11,387 nucleotides of DNA, from assembly GCA_031260385.1 (NCBI GenBank), contig JAIRKB010000028.1, positions 1-11,387 on the forward strand, written 5' to 3'. The position numbers and the translations under genes are program-made. Of the stretch, positions 5,478 to 11,387 are shown in pieces; within the stretch, counting starts at the first letter, position 1, and each line of letters begins with the position of its first letter. This DNA comes from Propionibacteriaceae bacterium (GTDB lineage Bacteria > Actinomycetota > Actinomycetes > Propionibacteriales > Propionibacteriaceae). The notes under the pieces are model-generated. The model worked only from the letters and a program-made list of their open reading frames with translations. It was not told the origin of the DNA and did not search any database.

Positions 5478-6335
5478 CTAGGCCAAGGACTGTTCGACGG
5501 CCGCAATTTCGTCTTCAACGTTAAAATCGGCTTTCGGCCAGTCGGGGGCCAACTCTTCGAGGTGTTCCTCTAGCAGGCGGGCTACCGCCCAGTTGCGATA
5601 CCACTTGTTGTCCGAAGGGATTACATACCAGGGGGCAACCTCAGTGCTACAGCGGTTGAGCACCGCTTCGTAAGCCGTCATGTAATCCGGCCAGCGGCGG
5701 CGAACCTTGACATCACCAGGCGAATACTTCCAGTGTTTCCGCGGATCAATTAGGCGCTGAAGCAGTCGATCCTTCTGTGTTTCGGGACTGATATGCAAGA
5801 AACACTTGATGATCGTTACCCCAGCTTCCGCCAACTCCGCTTCGAACTGGTTGATGATCTCATAGCGGGCCTGCCAGACCTCCTCCTCCACCAGAGAGTT
5901 CACCCTGACGACCAGGACATCCTCGTAATGGGAACGATCAAAGATACCGATCATCCCCCGTCCTGGGAGCTGGCGTCGGATTCGCCAGAGGAAATCATGG
6001 GATAGTTCCTCTTCGGTTGGCACCTTAAAAGCGTAGATCTTGAGCCCTTGGGGGTCGATCAGTCCAAAGACGTGGCGGATCGTCCCGCCTTTGCCAGCCG
6101 TATCCAACCCCTGCAAAACCACCAGAATGCTGCGCGTTGGGGTGGAGTCCAGACGAGACTCAGCGTAGAACCGTTCTTGCCAATCGGAGATCGTTTCGCC
6201 TAAGGCAGCGGTGAGCTCCTCCGAGTCTGGTTTGCCGTGACCGGGATAGCCCGGAGTGGCCGCCGAATCCAGGTCGGCGATGTTTATATTTTGCCCGGCC
6301 CGTAGCAGCGAGCGGAGGTTAAGTGCCTTTCCCAT
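5478..6335 (-). CDS. ppk2: Polyphosphate kinase 2 family phosphotransferase
   Basis: PPK2 enzymes move phosphate between polyphosphate and nucleotides in the cytosol, usually toward making NTP or NDP from polyphosphate. The 285-residue single-domain protein has Walker A GLDTAGKGGT (76-85), Walker B IFDRSHYEDV (131-140), and the lid with RKHWKYSPGD (199-208); the C-terminal YVIPSDNKWYRNWA block is typical. Length and motifs fit the short polyphosphate:nucleotide phosphotransferase branch; the preferred nucleotide cannot be told from sequence. The N-terminal 50 residues are the variable leader. Only a weak AGG lies before the ATG. It is divergent from the DUF3000 gene, with 78 bp between, and convergent with the chelatase-like gene across the MITE-like repeat. 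Confidence 0.93.
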   Translation of the reverse strand: MGKALNLRSLLRAGQNINIADLDSAATPGYPGHGKPDSEELTAALGETISDWQERFYAESRLDSTPTRSILVVLQGLDTAGKGGTIRHVFGLIDPQGLKIYAFKVPTEEELSHDFLWRIRRQLPGRGMIGIFDRSHYEDVLVVRVNSLVEEEVWQARYEIINQFEAELAEAGVTIIKCFLHISPETQKDRLLQRLIDPRKHWKYSPGDVKVRRRWPDYMTAYEAVLNRCSTEVAPWYVIPSDNKWYRNWAVARLLEEHLEELAPDWPKADFNVEDEIAAVEQSLA

Positions 6336-6401
6336 AGCGGCCTATTCTGCCAGCTTTGGCCTCCGGCGGCGAGTCTGAACCCCCGCCTCGCTGCGAAGCC
6401 A

Positions 6402-6413
6402 TAATCTGGTGCG
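6402..6413 (+). promoter_or_regulatory. -10 box of a leaderless DUF3000-rnd transcript
   Basis: TAATCT (6402-6407) ends 6 bases before the GTG start at 6414, and there is no Shine-Dalgarno sequence. This supports the GTG as both the transcription and translation start. No clear -35 box. Confidence 0.5.
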
Positions 6414-7010
6414 GTGAGTAGGTCGCACCCCATTGGAATTCTGCCCCTGGCATTTGCCAAGGCGGTGCGCGATCTCAGCACCTTCCCCTGGGACTCCCCG
6501 ATCAAGATCACCGAACGTGAACCACCGGGGAAGATCGCCCCCTATGCGGCCGTCATCGATGCCGAGGTGATCTTGGCTAGCGAAGAAATCGCTTCCGGGC
6601 GCCTGATCTTGCTCCACGACCCGCAGGGAAACGAAGCCTGGGAAGGCGAGTTCCGCTGTGTCACCTTCGCCCAAGCCGAGGTTGGTTCGGAAACGATTCA
6701 CGATCCCTTCCTCGCCCATGTTGGCTGGTCTTGGCTGATCGACGCCCTTCAGACCAATGGTGCCCATTACTCGAACGAATGTGGCACCATCACCACTACC
6801 GCCTCGACCCCTTTTGGCACCAAGGAGCAAGAAGCTTCCACCACCTCGATTGAGATCCGGGCTTCCTGGACCCCAGTCCTTGACCTCGATGACTCCTTCA
6901 CCGAGCACCTGAAGGCCTGGCAGACCCTGCTACGCGAGGTGGCCGGTTTACCACCAGAAGACCACCCGACCGTCGTGCCGATGGCCACCGCCAGAATGGG
7001 GCGCCGATGA
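6414..7010 (+). CDS. DUF3000 family protein
   Basis: A 198-residue protein of the actinobacterial DUF3000 family. The core is well kept: PLAFAKAVRDL, PPGKIAPYAAVIDAEV, GRLILLHDPQGNEAWEGEFR, DPFLAHVGWSWLIDAL, the GTITTTASTPFG stretch and the VEIRASWTP-like IEIRASWTP end. No enzymatic motif or membrane segment is visible and the function of the family is unknown. The gene ends in ATGA shared with the RNase D start, so the two are translated together. In mycobacteria the homologous pair also faces dxs (Rv2680, Rv2681, dxs1), so the linkage is old and suggests an RNA-related role (inference). The GTG start follows from the -10 box position. Confidence 0.9.
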   Translation: MSRSHPIGILPLAFAKAVRDLSTFPWDSPIKITEREPPGKIAPYAAVIDAEVILASEEIASGRLILLHDPQGNEAWEGEFRCVTFAQAEVGSETIHDPFLAHVGWSWLIDALQTNGAHYSNECGTITTTASTPFGTKEQEASTTSIEIRASWTPVLDLDDSFTEHLKAWQTLLREVAGLPPEDHPTVVPMATARMGRR

Positions 7011-8239
7011 CCGAGCAGGCGCCAGAACTAATTGACACTGACGAGAAACTGGCCCCCTTTCTGCTCCCCTTAGCCACCGAAACCAGCCCGGTCGCCGTTG
7101 ATACCGAGCGGGCTTGCGGTTACCGCTACTCCCAGCGGGCTTACCTCATCCAGTTGAAGACGCCGAGTACGGGAATCCTGCTGATCGACCCAATTGGAAT
7201 ATCCCCAGCGGCCTTGAGCGATCTCGATCAGGCTCTCGACCAGGAGTGGATCCTCCACGCTGCCACTCAGGACCTACCCTCGCTGCGGGAGGCCGGTCTT
7301 CACCCCCGCCGCCTCTTCGACTCCGAACTATCGGCTCGCCTGCTTGGACGGGAGAAGGTTGGGCTTGGTCCCCTAGTCGAGGACATCCTCGACATCCAGC
7401 TTGCCAAAGACCACGGGAACTCAGATTGGTCAACCCGTCCGCTGCCGGCCCCCTGGCTGTCGTACGCCGCCGATGACGTCGAATACCTGCTGGAGTTAGC
7501 CGAGGCGCTTAAACAGGAGCTCAGCGACGCCGGTAAGGCGGATTGGGCCGCCCAGGAGTTCGCCTACCTGCTCAGTCAAGGTCCACCCTCCCCCAAGCCC
7601 GACCCCTGGCGTTCGACCACCGACATCCACCTGGTCCGCACTCGGCTCGGGATGGCGGTCGTGAGGGAGTTGTGGCAGGTCAGGGATCGGGTCGCTGCGG
7701 AACTCGACCTCGCCCCCCACCGGATCGTCAATGACCGCGCTATCGCCGCCCTCGGCGTTCGTACCGACGACACCATTACCCCTGCTCTACGCATCTTGGA
7801 GCGCCGGGACTGGGGGCAGGCCCCCGCCCGGGCCTATCAGCAAGACTTTCGTAAGGCGGTCGCTGACCTGGCGAACCAGCCTAGTTCCGAACTGCCGGAC
7901 TTGCGTGCCTCCCGGGGTGGGATTCCGATGCCCTCCCAGTGGTCGCGGCGCAACCCAGAGGCAGCCGCACGTTGGGCAGCGGTTCGGCCCGCTATCGTCG
8001 AGTTGGCGGAATCGCTGACCCTACCAACCGAAAACATGATCTCACCAGCGGCGCTACGCCGCTTGCTGTGGGAACCGGAGGGACTCGATGCGTCGAGTAT
8101 CGATGCTCAACTAGCCGGGTTAGCGGTCCGTGACTGGCAACGATCCCTTGTCGTCGACCTTATTGCCGAACGCTTAAGCCCGCTGCGAGGCCAAGGCGGC
8201 GTCGATCCGATCCAGGATAGCCTCGCGGGTGAAGCCTAG
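7007..8239 (+). CDS. rnd: Ribonuclease D family 3'-5' exonuclease with HRDC region
   Basis: DEDDy-type 3'-5' exoribonuclease acting on tRNA and other stable RNA 3' ends. In the 410-residue protein Exo I is VDTERACGYRYSQRAYLIQL (Asp32, Glu34), Exo II is HAATQDLPSL (Asp89), and Exo III is SYAADDVEYL with Tyr153 and Asp157. So all four metal-binding acids and the tyrosine are present. The segment at about 201-250 (RTRLGMAVVRELWQVRDRVA...) matches an HRDC nucleic-acid-binding domain; a second helical part fills the C-terminus. The ATG overlaps the DUF3000 stop (ATGA). The last 66 bp also encode the end of dxs on the other strand. Confidence 0.93.
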   Translation: MTEQAPELIDTDEKLAPFLLPLATETSPVAVDTERACGYRYSQRAYLIQLKTPSTGILLIDPIGISPAALSDLDQALDQEWILHAATQDLPSLREAGLHPRRLFDSELSARLLGREKVGLGPLVEDILDIQLAKDHGNSDWSTRPLPAPWLSYAADDVEYLLELAEALKQELSDAGKADWAAQEFAYLLSQGPPSPKPDPWRSTTDIHLVRTRLGMAVVRELWQVRDRVAAELDLAPHRIVNDRAIAALGVRTDDTITPALRILERRDWGQAPARAYQQDFRKAVADLANQPSSELPDLRASRGGIPMPSQWSRRNPEAAARWAAVRPAIVELAESLTLPTENMISPAALRRLLWEPEGLDASSIDAQLAGLAVRDWQRSLVVDLIAERLSPLRGQGGVDPIQDSLAGEA

Positions 8240-10048
8240 ATCCTCGAGGATCTGCTCCCGGGAGCCTTGGGGTTGGAAAACCGTGGGGATGGCACAACGA
8301 ATCACCCGAGCTAGTGAACCGGCATCACCTAACGCGGCCTCGATCCGTTGACCGGCACCGCCAGCGTCGATCCCATCCTCAATCGTCACGACCACCTGGG
8401 CGCTAGCTAGCAACCCAATGAACTGATCACTAATCGGATAGACCCAGACTGGATCAACCACCCTGGTGGGCACGCCTTTGGCCCGCAGGCTCTCTTCGGT
8501 CCGCAAGGCGAGCGCCGCCATCGGGCCTAGCCCGACCAGGCAAACCACCGGCGCTTCATGGTCGGCGAGGACCTCGGCCGTGCCCCGCGTCAACACCGGC
8601 GGGATCGGCTTCGAAACCTCCCCTTTCGGGAAACGGATAATCGTCGGATGATCCTGTTCCGCCGTCGCCTCGCGCAAGCAACGCTGCAAGGTTGACTGAT
8701 CGCGGGGGGCGGCCAAGCGCAGCCCGGGCACATCACCGAACAAGGCCAGATCCCAGATCCCGTGATGGCTAGCCCCGTCCGGGCCAGTGATCCCAGCGCG
8801 ATCCAAGACCATCGTCACCGGCAGCTTGTGCAAACCGACGTCGAAGAGAACCTGATCGAAAGCCCGGTTAAGGAAACTAGCGTAGACCGCTACCACCGGA
8901 TGTAAGCCGGCCATCGCCATACCAGCGGCCGAAGCAACGGCATGTTGCTCAGCGATCCCGACGTCGAACACCCGGTCTGGGAAGGCGGCGGCAAGGGGCC
9001 CTAGCCCGGTCGGATTGACCATTGCGGCGCTGATTGCCACCAACTTGGGATCGTCGCTCGCTAGTTGGACCATCTCTTGGGCGAAGATCGTCGTCCAAGT
9101 CAGCCCCGTCGGGGTGGCGCAGACCGCCCCGGTTGCCGGATCAAAGATCTCGACGGCGTGGAAGCGATCCTCATCATTCTGCTCGGCAGCGGAGAAGCCA
9201 CGCCCCTTCTCGGTTAGGCAGTGGACAATCACCGGGCCTTCATAGCCCTTGGCGGCAATTAAGGCCTTCTCGACCGCGGCGCGATCATGGCCGGCAATCG
9301 GGCCGAGGTATTTCAGGCCAAGGTCGGAGAATAGCCCTTGGGGGGCCAGCCAATCCTTGAGCCCGACTTTCATGGCGTGGAGGAGTTCCCAGGCCGGTCG
9401 CCCCACCAGCGGGGCGCGTTGGACGACCGTACGGACGACATCCAAGGTCGGGTCGTAGCGGCGATTCGTCCGGAAAGCCGCTAAGTGTTGGGCGAGACCG
9501 CCAACGGTTGGAGTGTAGGAGCGCCCGTTGTCATTGACGACAATCACCAGGCGCAGATCCTTCTTTACGGCGATATTGTTCAAGGCCTCCCAGGCCATCC
9601 CGCCGGTCAAGGCCCCATCACCGACCACGACCACGACGGTGTTGGTCTTACCCTGTAGGCGGTTGGCCTCGGCCATACCGGCTCCCCAGGATAAGGCCGC
9701 CGAGGCGTGGGAGTTCTCGACCCAGTCATGGTCTGACTCGGCGCGCGACGGGTAACCGGATAGACCACCCGCCTGGCGTAACTGATCGAAGCCGGCTTGC
9801 CGACCGGTGAGGATCTTGTGAACGTAACTGATGTGGCCGGTATCGTAGATGATCGGATCATAGGGTGAGTCGAAGACCCGGTGGAGGGCGATGGTCAGTT
9901 CCACCACCCCAAGATTGGGCCCGAGGTGCCCACCGGTAGCGGAAACCTTTTGGATCAGGAAGCCTCGGATTTGACGAGCAAGCTCATCAAGCTCGCCGTC
10001 GGTGTAACTGGCGAGTTGACGCGGGGACTTCAAATCCTTTAAAGACAC
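8174..10048 (-). CDS. dxs: 1-deoxy-D-xylulose-5-phosphate synthase
   Basis: Thiamine-diphosphate enzyme joining pyruvate and glyceraldehyde 3-phosphate, the first step of the MEP isoprenoid pathway. The 624 residues are full length. Visible are GGHLGPNLGVVELT (His41), DTGHISYVHKILTGR (His72), ENSHASAALSWG (His114), the cofactor motif GDGALTGGMAWEALNN (143-158), and DVGIAEQHAV with the catalytic Glu367; a transketolase C-terminal domain follows. GHI replaces the near-universal GHQ at residue 73, and HASA replaces HAST. The GTG start at 10048 is supported by TAGACT placed 6 bases upstream, a leaderless arrangement; an alternative is a poorly spaced AGGG. The 3' end overlaps the RNase D gene by 66 bp. 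Confidence 0.97.
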   Translation of the reverse strand: MSLKDLKSPRQLASYTDGELDELARQIRGFLIQKVSATGGHLGPNLGVVELTIALHRVFDSPYDPIIYDTGHISYVHKILTGRQAGFDQLRQAGGLSGYPSRAESDHDWVENSHASAALSWGAGMAEANRLQGKTNTVVVVVGDGALTGGMAWEALNNIAVKKDLRLVIVVNDNGRSYTPTVGGLAQHLAAFRTNRRYDPTLDVVRTVVQRAPLVGRPAWELLHAMKVGLKDWLAPQGLFSDLGLKYLGPIAGHDRAAVEKALIAAKGYEGPVIVHCLTEKGRGFSAAEQNDEDRFHAVEIFDPATGAVCATPTGLTWTTIFAQEMVQLASDDPKLVAISAAMVNPTGLGPLAAAFPDRVFDVGIAEQHAVASAAGMAMAGLHPVVAVYASFLNRAFDQVLFDVGLHKLPVTMVLDRAGITGPDGASHHGIWDLALFGDVPGLRLAAPRDQSTLQRCLREATAEQDHPTIIRFPKGEVSKPIPPVLTRGTAEVLADHEAPVVCLVGLGPMAALALRTEESLRAKGVPTRVVDPVWVYPISDQFIGLLASAQVVVTIEDGIDAGGAGQRIEAALGDAGSLARVIRCAIPTVFQPQGSREQILEDLGFTREAILDRIDAALASQRA

Positions 10049-10054
10049 GCCCTA

Positions 10055-10084
10055 AGTCTACGGCTTGGTTAAATAATGGGTTAA
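10055..10084 (-). promoter_or_regulatory. Promoter of dxs, probably leaderless
   Basis: Minus strand TTAACC (10079-10084) and TAGACT (10055-10060) are 18 bp apart, and the -10 box ends 6 bases before the GTG start. The -35 lies in a perfect GGTTAACC palindrome (10079-10086), with another GGTTAA at 10067-10072, so a repressor could cover it (inference). Confidence 0.5.
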
Positions 10085-10119
10085 CCGGCGGTCAGTGGAT
10101 GAACGCAAGATCGAATGAT

Positions 10120-10602
10120 TCAAGCCCCGAAGGCTAAAAACACTAGCCAGACCCCAAACTCGATTACGATCACACCGAGGGCGACAAACTTGATTCGCTG
10201 GATTAACTTCGATTCATCGCGGTCGGGGCGCTGAAAACTTAGGGTGGCGGCTAGGGCCGGGAACCCCAAGAGGATCCAGGCTATCCCGGGCAGGCTAGTC
10301 TCGATGACGATCTGGAACAAGATCAATCCCGCTGCGACGAACCAGGCCGCCCACTGCCAGCCGAGGGCAAAGACATAGCCGAAAATGAACAAGGCGGCGA
10401 TGGCGGCGGCGAAGATCCAGATCCCGGTCAGTCCGAGCATGCAGAGCCCTAACTCATCACCGTCACAGACCGGGGTCGCCAGGATAATCGAGTAGCCAAC
10501 CACCCCGAGCAGGGCGGTCGCAAACCCGGCAAGCAGACTCGCTAGATAGCTATAGGTGAACCGGGCGAACCCCCAAGGGGTGTCCTTGATCTGGAGGCTC
10601 AT
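10120..10602 (-). CDS. Small multi-pass membrane protein, unknown function
   Basis: I do not recognise this 160-residue protein. It has about five membrane segments: residues 15-43, 56-80, 84-102, 104-122 and 137-158. The loop after the first holds CDGDELGLC, two cysteines eight apart, possibly outside the cell. A basic and acidic stretch (FQRPDRDESKLIQRIK) precedes the last segment. There is no signature of a transporter or enzyme. The start ATG overlaps the acnA stop (ATGA), so it is translationally coupled to aconitase, while the dxs gene 71 bp further on has its own promoter. Confidence 0.75.
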   Translation of the reverse strand: MSLQIKDTPWGFARFTYSYLASLLAGFATALLGVVGYSIILATPVCDGDELGLCMLGLTGIWIFAAAIAALFIFGYVFALGWQWAAWFVAAGLILFQIVIETSLPGIAWILLGFPALAATLSFQRPDRDESKLIQRIKFVALGVIVIEFGVWLVFLAFGA

Positions 10603-11387
10603 ACTAGACCGGCCAGAACCCGAGTTTGATAAGGCAGGATGCCACCGTGGCGGATGTAGTGGGCTTCGGTGGGGGTGTCAACCCGTAAGACTGCCTGGTG
10701 GGGCTGGCCGTTGACCAGGACGGTCAAGGTGGCCGGCAAGGGGCCTTCGGCGTCTTGGAGACCGCTGATAGTGATCACTTCCTGACCGGTCAGGCCCCAG
10801 GTGGCGGCCGATTCACCGGCCGGGAACTGGAGCGGCAGGATGCCCATGCCGATCAGGTTCGAGCGATGGATTCGCTCGTAGCTTTCGGCGATGACCGCCC
10901 GGACACCGAGCAAGGCGGGGCCCTTGGCGGCCCAGTCGCGGGAAGACCCCGAACCGTATTCCTTACCGGCGATCACGACCAGCGGGATGGCGCGGTTGGC
11001 GTAAGTCTCGGCGGCGGCGAAGATCGTCACCACTGGCTGATCGGGCTGGGTAAGGTCGCGAGTCAGGCCACCCTGGGCGGGGGCGACCATTAGGTTACGG
11101 AGTCTGGTGTTGGCGAAGGTTCCGCGCATCATCACCTCATGGTTGCCGCGCCGGGAACCATAGGAGTTGAAATCGGCTGGCTCAACACCTAGTCCCGCTA
11201 GGTAGCGTCCGGCGGGCGAATCCACCTTGATCGAACCGGCCGGAGAAATGTGGTCAGTCGTGACGGAGTCGCCGAGGACGGCCAGGATCCGGGCGTCGGT
11301 GATGTCTTTCGGCGGTGACGGTTGGGCGGGTAGGTCGTCAAAGTAGGGGGCGCGGCGAATATAGCTGGAAGTGGTCCAGTGATATTC
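10599..11387 (-). CDS. acnA: Aconitate hydratase A, C-terminal part (5' end beyond the window)
   Basis: TCA cycle enzyme converting citrate to isocitrate, using a 4Fe-4S cluster. The last 262 residues are present: EYHWTTSSYIRRAPYF, then DARILAVLGDSVTTDHISPA, the swivel-domain signature DFNSYGSRRGNHEVMMRGTF, and the active-site loop KEYGSGSSRDWAAKG, followed by SYERIHRSNLIGMGILPLQF. This is the C-terminal quarter or so of a protein normally near 900 residues; the cluster cysteines lie in the missing part. The frame is open to the window edge, so the GTG at 11225 (Val in SIKVDSPAG) is internal and not a start. It ends in ATGA shared with a small membrane protein gene. Confidence 0.97.
   Translation of the reverse strand, partial: EYHWTTSSYIRRAPYFDDLPAQPSPPKDITDARILAVLGDSVTTDHISPAGSIKVDSPAGRYLAGLGVEPADFNSYGSRRGNHEVMMRGTFANTRLRNLMVAPAQGGLTRDLTQPDQPVVTIFAAAETYANRAIPLVVIAGKEYGSGSSRDWAAKGPALLGVRAVIAESYERIHRSNLIGMGILPLQFPAGESAATWGLTGQEVITISGLQDAEGPLPATLTVLVNGQPHQAVLRVDTPTEAHYIRHGGILPYQTRVLAGLV

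Noticed and set aside
7070..10000. Many long open frames in rnd and dxs on other strands and frames
   Set aside because: They are shadows of GC-rich coding sequence with no family match or start signals.
11223..11225. GTG as start of a 208-residue aconitase-like protein
   Set aside because: The frame continues upstream with conserved aconitase motifs to the window edge.

Overview
The window looks like chromosomal DNA of a moderately GC-rich Actinomycetota. Pointers are a DUF3263 protein beside an LCP-family (LytR-CpsA-Psr) protein, a DUF3000 protein coupled to ribonuclease D and facing dxs, a tRNA-Tyr/Thr/Met run leading into rpmG, and several genes that seem to be read from leaderless mRNAs (TANNNT placed 6-7 bases before the start codon). 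The genus cannot be fixed from sequence alone. TGA ends manA, the DUF3000 gene and acnA at sensible places, so the standard bacterial code applies.

Layout. 1-970 (minus strand): an LCP cell-wall ligase gene interrupted by an in-frame TGA just where its catalytic domain begins, preceded by a small DUF3263 protein. 971-1171: a divergent control region with short repeats and a hairpin. 1172-2341 (plus): manA, meeting tail to tail a two-domain GNAT acetyltransferase (2327-3394, minus). 3463-4358 (minus): tRNA-Tyr with its own terminator, then tRNA-Thr, tRNA-Met, a 144-bp repeat unit built from the tRNA-Met 3' end plus four hairpins, a further long hairpin, rpmG and its terminator. 4584-5369 (plus): a CbiX-like chelatase relative lacking the first active-site histidine. 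5374-5470: a 97-bp MITE-like inverted repeat between convergent genes. 5478-6335 (minus): a PPK2 polyphosphate kinase. 6414-8239 (plus): DUF3000 and RNase D, overlapping by ATGA. 8174-11387 (minus): acnA (3' part), a small membrane protein overlapping it by ATGA, and dxs, whose end overlaps the RNase D gene by 66 bp.

Most genes are housekeeping: wall polymer attachment, hexose phosphate conversion, isoprenoid precursor synthesis, the TCA cycle, RNA processing and translation. No phage, CRISPR, toxin-antitoxin or biosynthetic cluster is visible. The least ordinary parts are the tRNA-Met repeat cassette, the broken LCP gene, the MITE-like element and the chelatase relative with a lost histidine.
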